From contig NZ_FOMH01000001.1 in the NCBI RefSeq assembly GCF_900112575.1, positions 386,543 through 450,542 of the forward strand: a stretch of DNA of 64,000 nt, in the 5' to 3' direction. Of this stretch, positions 1-7,499 are shown one piece after another. The notes under the pieces are model-generated. The model had not been told where the DNA came from. It was given only the letters and a program-made list of their open reading frames with translations, and did no database searches. The translations under genes and the position numbers were made by a program. This DNA comes from Flavobacterium phragmitis. GTDB taxonomy: Bacteria > Bacteroidota > Bacteroidia > Flavobacteriales > Flavobacteriaceae. The stretch's first letter is position 1, and each line of letters starts with the position of its first letter.

Positions 1-485
1 AGAATCTGAAGAAAATAGAATAAAGAAAATAGAATAAAGAGAATAGAATAAAGATTTTAGGTTATAGAAAGAAGGGAAGCTTTTCTTTTAAAGAGACAAT
101 CTATATTCTATTTTCTTTATTCTCTTAAAAAAAAAGAAATAAAAAAGGTGGAATCGCTTCCACCTTTTTTGCCCCAAATCTACCATAAACTTAACCTACT
201 AATGTTATGGTTTAGTAAAGGTATAGTAGTGATTATTTTGAAAAAAACATTTCGGATGAAAAGTAAGTATATCCGATAAATGGAATATACTTTATAATCT
301 TGTCCTGTTGAAGGAAAAAATATTTAAGATTATGATTTAAGAGAAGAGAATAAAGAGAAGAGAATAAAGAGAATAGAATAAAGAGAATAGAATAAAGATT
401 TTAGGTTATAGAAAGAAGGGAAGTTTTTCTTTTAAAGAGACAATCTATATTCTATTTTCTTTATTCTTTTTTCTAAAAAAAAAGA
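1..485. repeat. Tandem ~342-bp duplication with 14-nt AT-rich microrepeats
   Basis: Two long near-identical stretches lie about 342 bp apart. The segment from the AGAATAGAATAAAG-type microrepeats through the ATTTTAGGTTATAGAAAG stretch (about 28-143) recurs at about 370-485. In both copies it leads directly into a hairpin and the conserved small-RNA core. The microrepeat is a 14-nt unit (AGAGAATAGAATAA) repeated imperfectly about three times near 13-55 and about four times near 343-396. A third, shorter copy of only the RNA core lies near 674-742. No credible ORF lies in positions 1-844. The array may continue left of the window. Confidence 0.75.
141..209 (-). ncRNA. Candidate small RNA, array copy 1
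   Basis: Read on the minus strand, this is a ~70-nt unit. It has a -7-like box TACCTTTA (plus 216-223), then a hairpin closed by CCATAAC/GTTTATGG, then a conserved single-stranded TAGATTTGGGGC, and finally a GGTGGA/TCCACC hairpin with a U-tract (plus 141-146) resembling an intrinsic terminator. The same order and nearly the same bases occur in two other copies downstream of purF. The conserved part lies upstream of the terminator on the minus strand, which fixes the orientation. No -33 TTG was found for this copy. The start point is inferred from the -7 box. No known RNA family is claimed. Confidence 0.5.
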
Positions 486-488
486 AAT

Positions 489-557
489 AAAAAAGGTGGA
501 GTCACTTCCACCTTTTTTGCCCCAAATCTACCATAAACTTTACCTACTAATGTTATG
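489..557 (-). ncRNA. Candidate small RNA, array copy 2
   Basis: This is the second unit of the tandem array. It has the same CCATAAC/GTTTATGG hairpin, TAGATTTGGGGC linker and GGTGGA/TCCACC terminator hairpin with U-tract. The -7-like box is TACATTTA (plus 564-571). Substitutions relative to copy 1 fall in hairpin loops (a T-to-A change in the first loop and loop changes in the terminator) and leave the stems paired, as expected if RNA structure is retained. No -33 TTG was seen. Confidence 0.5.
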
Positions 558-673
558 GTTTAGTAAATGTATGGCGGATATATTTTTGAAGAAAATTTTT
601 CAGATAAAAGGTAAGTATTTCCGATGAAGAGAATGTAATGGGTTGTTTTAGAAATATTTGAGTTTGTTCCAAT

Positions 674-742
674 AAAAAAGGTGGAATTGCTTCCACCCTT
701 TTTGCCCCAAATCTACCATAAACTTAACCTACTAATGTTATG
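674..742 (-). ncRNA. Candidate small RNA, array copy 3 (best promoter)
   Basis: This is the unit closest to purF and the one with the best promoter. It keeps the same hairpin, linker and terminator as the other two copies. In the terminator the loop differs (GCAATT versus GCGATT) while the GGTGGA/TCCACC stem is unchanged. It begins about 100 bp beyond the purF stop, so it could be transcribed independently or by read-through from purF. Function is unknown. Multiple copies suggest either dosage or functional variants. Confidence 0.55.
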
Positions 743-748
743 GTATCT

Positions 749-779
749 CAAAAGTATTGTAGCTTTTCAATTTTACCAA
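749..779 (-). promoter_or_regulatory. Promoter of small-RNA copy 3
   Basis: On the minus strand, TTG (plus 777-779) is followed after 20 bases by TACTTTTG (plus 749-756). The -7 box matches the Bacteroidota consensus TAnnTTTG exactly and the spacing is in the usual range. It points at the small-RNA unit at 674-742. Confidence 0.55.
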
Positions 780-844
780 ACAAACAGGATGAACGGCAAA
801 AAAAACCGATGAAATGCACAAATTAACCTTTTATTAATACTTTT

Positions 845-2743
845 TTAATAAGCTCGAGCGTCTTTTCCTTCGTAAAAATTCATAAAAGCACGATTTACAA
901 CTCGATTTCCACCTGGAGTTGGGTAGTCTCCCGTGAAGTACCAGTCACCTAAATTTTTAGGACACGCTTTGTGAAGATCTTCTACGGTTTGGAAAATAAT
1001 TTTCACTTCGGCATTTATTTCTGGTGAGCTTAACATTTCTGCAATTTTATCTGAAATTTCTTCATCAGTAAATTGGCTGTAAATTTCTGTTACATAATTT
1101 ACCACATCTTTATCTGCAAAATTTTCTTGCACTTTACATTTTGCATAGACTTCATCTACAATATGGTAAAGGTTTCTTTCTTTCAATAAAGCTAGTGCTG
1201 CTCTAAAAGCAACTAAACCTTCTAGTTTTGCCATATCAATTCCGTAACAATCAGGGTAACGGATTTGTGGAGCAGATGATACGATTACAATACGTTTTGG
1301 TTTTAAACGATCCATCATTTTAATGATACTCATTTTCAATGTAGTACCACGAACAATACTATCGTCGATAATAACCAAATTGTCTTCTGGTTTGATTACA
1401 CCATACGTAACATCATAAACGTGTGCGACTAAATCATCACGGCTACTGTCTTCAGTAATAAAGGTTCTAAGTTTAGCATCTTTAATTGCTACTTTCTCTG
1501 TACGTATTTTTACAGCTAAAAGTTCCTGAAGAGTTTCGGCAGTAAGTGTATTTCTATTTTCTAGAATATGATTGTTTTTTCTCTGATTTAAGAAATCCTG
1601 AGCCGCTTCAACTAAACCATAAAATGAAGTTTCGGCTGTATTCGGGATATAAGAGAAAACCGTATTATCTGTATCGCTGTCAATTGCTTTAAGTACAGCA
1701 GGTAAGATGAATTTACCTAAGTCTTTACGCTCTTGATAGATTTCGGCATCACTTCCTCTTGAGAAATAAATTCTTTCAAACGAACATGCTTTTTTGACAG
1801 TTGGTTCCAAGATTTGATTCATGGTAACTTTTCCGTTTTTCTTGATGATTAAAGCATTTCCTGGATCAATTTCCTGAACGCTTTCAAAAGGTACATTGAA
1901 TACAGTTTGAATAACAGGTCTTTCAGAAGCTACGACAACTACTTCGTCATCTTGATAAAAATAAGCTGGACGAATTCCGGCAGGATCTCTAAAAACAAAT
2001 GCGTCACCATGACCTAATAAACCAGCCATTGCATAACCTCCATCTAAGTTTTTAGCTGAACGAGCTAAGATTTTAGCAATATCCAAACGTTCTGCGATTA
2101 CTGGAGATGCGTCTCTTTTAGAATATCCTTCAGCTTTACAGTCTTGGTACAATTGCATAACTTCTTTGTCTAGGAAGTGACCAATTTTTTCCATTACTGT
2201 AACAGTATCAGCCATTTCTTTTGGATGCTGTCCTAATTCAACTAGATTTTCGAAAAGTTCTTTAACATTAGTCATGTTGAAGTTTCCAGCCAAAATCAAG
2301 TTACGGTGCATCCAGTTGCTTTGACGCAAAAACGGGTGAACACTTTCGATGCTGTTTTTTCCGAAAGTTCCGTAACGAACGTGACCTAAAAACAATTCTC
2401 CAACATAAGGAATGTTTGCTTTTAGTTCTTTCATGTTGTCTCCCAATTCAGGATGTGCTTTTAGTTCTTCACTAACACGCTCATTGATTTGTTTGAAAAC
2501 ATCTTGGATTGGCTGTGAATGATTAGAACGAACTCTGCTGATGTAGCGTTGTCCAGGTTCAACATCCAATTTAATGCTTGCAAAACCAGCACCGTCTTGT
2601 CCGCGGTTGTGCTGTTTTTCCATCATTAAATACATTTTCTGGATTCCGTAGAAAGCAGTTCCGTATTTTTCTTTATAGTATTCAAGCGGTTTAAGTAGTC
2701 TAACTAAAGCTATCCCACATTCGTGTTTTAAAGCGTCGCTCAT
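845..2743 (-). CDS. purF: Amidophosphoribosyltransferase
   Basis: This enzyme catalyses the first committed step of de novo purine synthesis: it transfers the amide nitrogen of glutamine to PRPP, giving 5-phosphoribosylamine. The N-terminus has a short propeptide-like stretch ending HECGIA, with Cys9 as the likely Ntn-type glutaminase nucleophile after processing. The glutaminase domain includes the HNRGQDGAGFA and HVRYGTFG motifs. The C-terminal phosphoribosyltransferase domain shows the PRPP loop VIIDDSIVRGTT around residues 450-465. At 632 residues it is longer than the E. coli enzyme, which I recall as usual for the Bacteroidota form. It ends its own transcription unit; a terminator for the next upstream gene separates it from the PfkB kinase. 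purN lies about 3.5 kb away on the same strand. Confidence 0.93.
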   Translation of the reverse strand: MSDALKHECGIALVRLLKPLEYYKEKYGTAFYGIQKMYLMMEKQHNRGQDGAGFASIKLDVEPGQRYISRVRSNHSQPIQDVFKQINERVSEELKAHPELGDNMKELKANIPYVGELFLGHVRYGTFGKNSIESVHPFLRQSNWMHRNLILAGNFNMTNVKELFENLVELGQHPKEMADTVTVMEKIGHFLDKEVMQLYQDCKAEGYSKRDASPVIAERLDIAKILARSAKNLDGGYAMAGLLGHGDAFVFRDPAGIRPAYFYQDDEVVVVASERPVIQTVFNVPFESVQEIDPGNALIIKKNGKVTMNQILEPTVKKACSFERIYFSRGSDAEIYQERKDLGKFILPAVLKAIDSDTDNTVFSYIPNTAETSFYGLVEAAQDFLNQRKNNHILENRNTLTAETLQELLAVKIRTEKVAIKDAKLRTFITEDSSRDDLVAHVYDVTYGVIKPEDNLVIIDDSIVRGTTLKMSIIKMMDRLKPKRIVIVSSAPQIRYPDCYGIDMAKLEGLVAFRAALALLKERNLYHIVDEVYAKCKVQENFADKDVVNYVTEIYSQFTDEEISDKIAEMLSSPEINAEVKIIFQTVEDLHKACPKNLGDWYFTGDYPTPGGNRVVNRAFMNFYEGKDARAY

Positions 2744-2789
2744 TGTTTTTTGTTATTTGTGTGTTGTTGTAAGTTGTGTGTATTCGTAA

Positions 2790-2822
2790 TAAAAAAAGCC
2801 CCGTTTTATCGAGGCTCTTAGG
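2790..2822 (-). terminator. Intrinsic terminator after the PfkB kinase gene
   Basis: On the minus strand, AGCCTCG and CGGGGCT form a 7-bp stem with one G-U pair around ATAAAA, followed by a run of T. It lies just past the PfkB stop and before the purF start. Confidence 0.75.
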
Positions 2823-2824
2823 CA

Positions 2825-3748
2825 TTATATTTCTATGTCAAACTGAGTTAACGACTTAAATTGCTGTAATCGAATCGCTACTTCGGCTTTGCTTAAATTT
2901 TCCATCCTTTCGGTACCAAATTTCTCTACGCAGAACGAAGCTAAATTTGAACCGTAAATAATTGCATTCTTCATGTTTCCAAAAGAAATGTTTTCACTCT
3001 GTGCAATAAATCCAGAGAAACCACCTGCAAAAGTATCTCCCGCTCCAGTTGGATCGAAAACTTCTTCTAATGGTAAAGCTGGTGCAAAGAATACTTCTCT
3101 ATTGTGGAATAAAAGCGCTCCGTGTTCTCCTTTTTTGATCACCACATATTTTGGTCCCATATCTTGGATTTTAGCGGCCGCTTTTACTAATGAATATTCG
3201 CCAGAAAGTTGTCTTGCTTCTTCGTCATTGATTGTAATAACATCTACACGTTTGATAACGTCTAATAATTCTGGAAGAGCGCAGTCCATCCAAAAGTTCA
3301 TTGTATCTAAAACAACTAATTTTGGTTTTTTCTCCATTTGATCTAAAACACTGCTTTGTACTAATGGGTGTAGGTTTCCTAACATCACAACATCAGCATC
3401 TTTGTAATTTTGAGGAACTTTTGGCTGAAAATCAGCTAAAACGTTCAACTCTGTTACAAGAGTGTCTCTAGAATTTAAATCGTTGTGGTACAAACCGCTC
3501 CAGAAAAAAGTTTTTCCTCCTTTTACAATTTCGATACCAGAGATATCAATATTTTTTGAAGTCAAAAGATCTAAATGTTCTTGAGGGAAATCGTCGCCAA
3601 CTACAGAAACAATGGCCGATTGCAAGTTAAAAAATGATGCCGATAATCCGATGTAGGTTGCAGCACCACCTAATATTTTATCTGTTTTTCCGAAAGGAGT
3701 TTCAATCGCGTCGAAAGCAACTGTTCCAACAATCAATAGTTTATTCAT
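2825..3748 (-). CDS. PfkB-family carbohydrate (ribokinase-like) kinase
   Basis: This is a ribokinase-fold sugar or nucleoside kinase. The N-terminus LIVGTVAFDAIETPFGKTDKILGGAATY carries the substrate-binding GG motif. The C-terminal PfkB signature DPTGAGDTFAGGF, with the catalytic Asp in GAGD, is at about residues 231-243. The length of 307 residues is normal. Substrate cannot be told from sequence; adenosine, ribose or another furanose are possible, and the position beside purF makes a nucleoside or ribose role attractive but unproven. It is transcribed alone, ending at its own terminator. Confidence 0.85.
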   Translation of the reverse strand: MNKLLIVGTVAFDAIETPFGKTDKILGGAATYIGLSASFFNLQSAIVSVVGDDFPQEHLDLLTSKNIDISGIEIVKGGKTFFWSGLYHNDLNSRDTLVTELNVLADFQPKVPQNYKDADVVMLGNLHPLVQSSVLDQMEKKPKLVVLDTMNFWMDCALPELLDVIKRVDVITINDEEARQLSGEYSLVKAAAKIQDMGPKYVVIKKGEHGALLFHNREVFFAPALPLEEVFDPTGAGDTFAGGFSGFIAQSENISFGNMKNAIIYGSNLASFCVEKFGTERMENLSKAEVAIRLQQFKSLTQFDIEI

Positions 3749-3955
3749 TTTATGAATTTCGAATTAGGGTGCAAAGATACTTTATAAGTTACAATCTTGC
3801 AACGGTTTAGGTTCTCAAAATTTTCTTAAAAAAAAGAGAACAATTTCGAATTGAAATTACTGTAAATGAATGGATTAAAAAACTGTTTTTAATGAGGCTT
3901 AAGATAAATTTTTCAGAATTAATCTGCAAGTTTTTCGAAAATAATTGCGAATAAT

Positions 3956-4360
3956 TTACAATTCATATTTCTTATCAAAATAATTCTTCAAAACCCCAAC
4001 CTGAACCAAGATCATGATTGGAACTATCAAAATGGCGTACATTATATTTTTAGAAAAATGAATTCCTGAAAAAGTGTTCGAAATTTTATCAGAATATAAT
4101 TTTCCAAATTTATCTATTTCCAGGCTGCTTTCTGATGATGAGAATAGAGAGATGTAAATAATCAAAGCGATTACAGCAACTCCCATAAGCATCCAAACGG
4201 TTTTAGAAATTAAGGGTTTGTAAGCTTTGAGTTTTTTCTCTTCCAATACATGCACTTCAGCCATTATTTTAGAAGTAAAATCTATTGATGGAGACTGCAG
4301 TTTATCTTCAGCCATCATTTTCTCAATAAGTTTTTCTATATTTTTATCGCTCTCTTTCAT
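3956..4360 (-). CDS. Probable anti-sigma / membrane partner of the ECF sigma factor
   Basis: A 134-residue protein with a charged N-terminal ~50 residues and two hydrophobic segments at about 53-72 and 105-123. It starts 57 bp after the ECF sigma gene on the same strand. A small membrane protein with a cytosolic N-terminal helix region encoded right after an ECF sigma factor is the usual arrangement of an anti-sigma factor. No zinc-binding HxxxCxxC motif is visible, so this rests on context. It may instead be a membrane protein of unrelated role. Confidence 0.55.
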   Translation of the reverse strand: MKESDKNIEKLIEKMMAEDKLQSPSIDFTSKIMAEVHVLEEKKLKAYKPLISKTVWMLMGVAVIALIIYISLFSSSESSLEIDKFGKLYSDKISNTFSGIHFSKNIMYAILIVPIMILVQVGVLKNYFDKKYEL

Positions 4361-4417
4361 ATGAAGATACTATTTGTTTTTTAAAGGAATATGTTATCGG
4401 CATTCTTCGTTTTGTTT

Positions 4418-5014
4418 TTATTTTGGAATCTTGCCGATTTCATAACACTCTATTATTTCAGGTTCTAACTGCTGTCTCAAAATTACAGCTAATTTTTGTC
4501 GGCTCCTAAACAATTTTACTTTAGCATTATTAGCTGAGATATTCATAATTTTTCCAATTTCTTCTAAATTCTGATCATCAAAATAAAAAAGTGTTAAAAG
4601 AAAATTTTCATCACTGGGTAATAAATTTAAACATTTCTGAATGGTTTGCTTTCGTTCTTTTTCTTCTAAAGCACTCAGCGCATTGTCCATTGTTTTAATT
4701 AAATGCGACGAAAAATCATCAATAGAAATATTTAAATCGTCTTTTTTGCTTTTCTTTAATCTATCTAGACAGGTATTATAAGCAATTTTATAAATCCAGG
4801 TCGAAAATTTAGATTCTCCTTTAAATTTATTCAGTGAACTGTAAATCTTAATAAACGTGTCCTGAGCAACTTCTTCGGCTTCTTCGCGGTTTTTAACCAT
4901 TTTGAGAGCCAATGTAAAGATCATATCCTTATAACGGTCAACCAGAACAGCAAAAAAATTGGTCTCGCCCTGCAAAATTTTATCGATATAATGTTGATCA
5001 GTTAATGTGCTCAT
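4418..5014 (-). CDS. RNA polymerase ECF-type sigma factor
   Basis: A sigma-70 family protein of 198 residues. Region 2 is seen in DRYKDMIFTLALKMVKNREEAEEVAQDTFIKIY and the following FKGESKFSTWIYKIAYNTCLDRLKK (about residues 23-90). Region 4 has the HTH-like LEEIGKIMNISANNAKVKLFRSRQKL (about 150-176). There is no region 1 or 3, which is typical of extracytoplasmic-function sigma factors. It is co-directional with the small two-TM protein downstream and divergent from the DUF6249 gene at 5304, which could be a target or a partner of the pathway. Confidence 0.9.
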   Translation of the reverse strand: MSTLTDQHYIDKILQGETNFFAVLVDRYKDMIFTLALKMVKNREEAEEVAQDTFIKIYSSLNKFKGESKFSTWIYKIAYNTCLDRLKKSKKDDLNISIDDFSSHLIKTMDNALSALEEKERKQTIQKCLNLLPSDENFLLTLFYFDDQNLEEIGKIMNISANNAKVKLFRSRQKLAVILRQQLEPEIIECYEIGKIPK

Positions 5015-5303
5015 ATTATATAGGACGACAGAGTTTCGTTTTAGGTTACAGAAATTTGAAAATAAATTCCAAACTTTTTAAATTCCAAATTCCAATCTTT
5101 AATATATAATAAAGTATTAGGAGTTGAACTTTGTCAAAATTTAAAACTTTGTCAAAATTTTTCACAATCAAAATTAATTGATAATCAGTTAGTTTTGTGG
5201 TTTAGAGTTTCTTTTTTGGAATTTTTTTTGCAAAAAGTTGTAACCTGATTTTAAAAAGCCTCGTCATATGAGATATATCAATCAATTAAAAACGTAAAAT
5301 ATC

Positions 5304-5651
5304 ATGGACGACAAAATTTTAATTCCAATTAGCTTTTTCTTAATGATCTTCGGGATCGTTTATTTAGTTTATTCAACAAGAAACAGAGAGCGTTTGGCTC
5401 TTATCGAAAAAGGTGTTGATGCCAGTATCTTTTTGCAAGGAAAAGGAAGTGGAGTTCCTGCTTGGAAAATCTTCGTAGTAAATCTAGCCTTCTTATTAAT
5501 AGGAAGTGGTGTTGGAATTTTTCTTGCGTTACTAATCACAACTTATACGTCTCTTAATGACGGAGCGGTTTATCCTTCAATTATCTTCATCATGGCGGGA
5601 ATCGGACTTTTGACTGGATTTAAAACAGCAAAAGATTTAGATAAAGAATAA
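5304..5651 (+). CDS. DUF6249-type small membrane protein
   Basis: A 115-residue membrane protein with three hydrophobic segments: about 5-23, 54-77 and 89-106. The segment STRNRERLALIEKGVDASIF after the first helix is the hallmark I associate with the DUF6249 family, often found next to ECF sigma genes. Function is unknown. It is divergent from the sigma factor and ends at a terminator shared with rnhA. Upstream, TAGTTTTG near 5193 matches the -7 consensus, but no well-spaced TTG was found. Confidence 0.65.
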   Translation: MDDKILIPISFFLMIFGIVYLVYSTRNRERLALIEKGVDASIFLQGKGSGVPAWKIFVVNLAFLLIGSGVGIFLALLITTYTSLNDGAVYPSIIFIMAGIGLLTGFKTAKDLDKE

Positions 5652-5672
5652 AAGACTTTTACTTAGTAATTC

Positions 5673-5713
5673 AATAACGTATCGAGAACTGGTTTCCGAT
5701 ACGTTATTTTTTT
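5673..5713. terminator. Bidirectional terminator between DUF6249 gene and rnhA
   Basis: A perfect 12-bp stem AATAACGTATCG/CGATACGTTATT with a 12-nt loop and a T-run on the plus side. It lies between two converging genes. Confidence 0.8.
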
Positions 5714-6185
5714 ATTCTTTAGATCCGATGGTTTCGTAATAGACATCAACAGAAAGTTTAGGTTGTTGTGATGCCATAACGGCCAACTGATCGCAACGTT
5801 CGTTTTGCGGATGATTGTTGTGGCCTTTGATCCATTTAAAATCGACTTGATGTTTTCGGTAGGCAATTAAAAAACGTTTCCATAGATCTGGATTTTTTTT
5901 GTCTTTATATCCTTTTTTTTCCCAGCCAAAAACCCATTTCTTTTCAACAGAATCCACCACATATTTAGAATCCGAAACTACAAGGACTTTCATGTTTGGG
6001 TTTTTCAGTTTTTCTAAACCCACAATAACAGCCAAAAGTTCCATTCGGTTATTAGTTGTCAAACGAAAACCTTCATAGAATTCTTTCTTATGCGGCGTGC
6101 CAACCAATTCCATTACTACGCCGTAACCACCATTGCCGGGATTTCCTTTTGCCGCGCCATCTGTATATATATGTACTTCGTGCAT
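5712..6185 (-). CDS. rnhA: Ribonuclease HI
   Basis: Type 1 RNase H degrades the RNA strand of RNA-DNA hybrids. All four catalytic carboxylates are visible: Asp9 in IYTDGAAKGNPG, Glu49 in NRMELLA, Asp72 in VSDSKYVVD and an Asp in NERCDQLAV near residue 134. The length of 157 residues is standard. The next gene on the same strand, purN, lies upstream by about 100 bp with an AT-rich spacer containing imperfect TTTAGA repeats, so co-transcription is possible but not shown. Confidence 0.92.
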   Translation of the reverse strand: MHEVHIYTDGAAKGNPGNGGYGVVMELVGTPHKKEFYEGFRLTTNNRMELLAVIVGLEKLKNPNMKVLVVSDSKYVVDSVEKKWVFGWEKKGYKDKKNPDLWKRFLIAYRKHQVDFKWIKGHNNHPQNERCDQLAVMASQQPKLSVDVYYETIGSKE

Positions 6186-6288
6186 TTTTTAATTGTAGAT
6201 TTTAGACTTTAGATTTTAGATTGGATATCCTTTGTCTAAAATAATTGATTTTTAATATTGTAGTTGATATTGATTTTTGAATTTGATT

Positions 6289-6852
6289 TTATTCTTCTAG
6301 TAAGCTATGGATGATTTCAGGAAAATGTTTTTGCTCCAGTTCATGAATCTTTTCTGCGACTGTTTCGGGAGTATCTTCGTCTGTTAATGTGACATTAGCT
6401 TGGAAGATAATAGCGCCTTCATCATAGTTCTCGTTTACATAATGAATAGAGATTCCGGTTTCTTTTTCCTTGTTATTTACGATGGCTCTGTGGATGTGCA
6501 TTCCGTACATCCCTTTGCCTCCATATTTAGGTAAAAGTGCTGGATGTATGTTGATTATTTTATTTGGATATTGTTCAATTATGTTTTCAGGAAATTTTAG
6601 TAAAAAACCGGCGAGAACAATCAAATCTGGGTCGATTTTTTGTATTTTTTGTAATACATTTCGCTCCAAAAGTTCGTTTTTTTCGAAGATTTCGACTGGA
6701 ATTTGATGATTTTTTGCTCTGTCAATAACTTTTGCAGAAGCATTATTTGTAAAAACCGAAACGACCTTTGCAGTTTCAGTGCTCGAAAAATATTTTATAA
6801 TATTTTCTGCGTTAGTTCCTGAACCTGAGGCAAAAACGATAATTTTTTTCAT
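6289..6852 (-). CDS. purN: Phosphoribosylglycinamide formyltransferase
   Basis: This enzyme transfers a formyl group from 10-formyltetrahydrofolate to GAR in purine synthesis. The N-terminal FASGSGTNAENI is the phosphate-binding loop. The catalytic Asn-His pair is in INIHPALLPKYGGKGMYG (Asn-Ile-His). ETGISIHYVNENYDEGAII contains the conserved Asp of the family. The length of 187 residues is normal. It sits divergent from acpP, and its intergenic region holds the acpP promoter. Confidence 0.92.
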   Translation of the reverse strand: MKKIIVFASGSGTNAENIIKYFSSTETAKVVSVFTNNASAKVIDRAKNHQIPVEIFEKNELLERNVLQKIQKIDPDLIVLAGFLLKFPENIIEQYPNKIINIHPALLPKYGGKGMYGMHIHRAIVNNKEKETGISIHYVNENYDEGAIIFQANVTLTDEDTPETVAEKIHELEQKHFPEIIHSLLEE

Positions 6853-6968
6853 GATTGAATTTATTTTAAGACTGCAAAAAACGGAATAAAAATCGAAAAT
6901 AAATAGCTTTCAAACGGCTTTCTTGAAATTAATTTTATAAATTAGTGTCACATTTATAAACTAAATAG

Positions 6969-6997
6969 TTGTTTTAAAATAAAGTTTTTTATTTTTG
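6969..6997 (+). promoter_or_regulatory. Promoter of acpP
   Basis: TTG (6969-6971), an 18-nt spacer, then TATTTTTG (6990-6997). This is an exact match to the Bacteroidota -33/-7 consensus (TTG / TAnnTTTG), 30 bp before the acpP start codon. One of the clearest promoters in the window. Confidence 0.75.
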
Positions 6998-7027
6998 CCA
7001 ACAAATTAAATTCTAAAATTAAAGATT

Positions 7028-7264
7028 ATGTCAGACATTGCATCAAGAGTAAAAGCGATTATCGTAGACAAATTAGGTGTTGACGAAAACGAAGTTGTAA
7101 CAGAAGCAAGCTTCACTAATGATTTAGGAGCTGACTCATTAGACACTGTTGAGCTTATTATGGAATTCGAAAAAGAATTTGATATTCAAATTCCAGACGA
7201 TCAAGCAGAAAACATTGCTACTGTTGGTCAAGCTATTTCTTATATCGAAGAAGCTAAAAAATAA
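7028..7264 (+). CDS. acpP: Acyl carrier protein
   Basis: The acidic 78-residue carrier of fatty-acid synthesis. The phosphopantetheine attachment site is Ser37 in [10 protein letters not shown]. Helix II follows as [17 protein letters not shown]. It precedes fabF, the usual arrangement. A long hairpin lies between the two genes and could make acpP mRNA more abundant than the fabF part. A strong consensus promoter lies just upstream. Confidence 0.96.
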   Translation: MSDIASRVKAIIVDKLGVDENEVVTEASFTNDLGADSLDTVELIMEFEKEFDIQIPDDQAENIATVGQAISYIEEAKK

Positions 7265-7271
7265 TAATACC

Positions 7272-7374
7272 ACACCCGATTTCTAAAAATCCCAATTTTT
7301 TGAAATTCCAAATTCCGATTGGAATTTGATTTTGAAATTTGAAATTTTTAAGGATCGGGTGTTATTATTTTTTT
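7272..7374 (+). terminator. Long hairpin with T-rich tail between acpP and fabF
   Basis: ACACCCGAT (7272-7280) pairs with ATCGGGTGT (7354-7362), followed by TATTATTTTTTT. The loop itself contains an inner stem AAATTCCAA/TTGGAATTT. The position after the acpP stop suggests a terminator or partial attenuator, which would let acpP be expressed above fabF. Confidence 0.55.
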
Positions 7375-7499
7375 AAATTTAAAGTTCGATTGATATTCAA
7401 TCAAAAAGATATATTTATATTGTAATTCCCATGGCTCTTAAGTAACAATAAGTTAAGAAAGCGTGGGTTTTATTCGTTTAAAGTACAAAACACATATTT

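Noticed and set aside
1..60. Short AT-rich tandem repeats that could suggest a CRISPR array.
   Set aside because: The 14-nt units have no unique spacers and no cas genes lie nearby; they are simple repeats.
2973..3341. A 122-codon open frame opposite the PfkB kinase gene.
   Set aside because: It lies entirely within a well-conserved kinase gene on the other strand, and its translation has no recognisable motif.
5127..5163. Direct repeat ACTTTGTCAAAATTT upstream of the sigma gene, considered as a sigma-factor binding site.
   Set aside because: AT-rich and only two copies; no second site near a plausible target was found.
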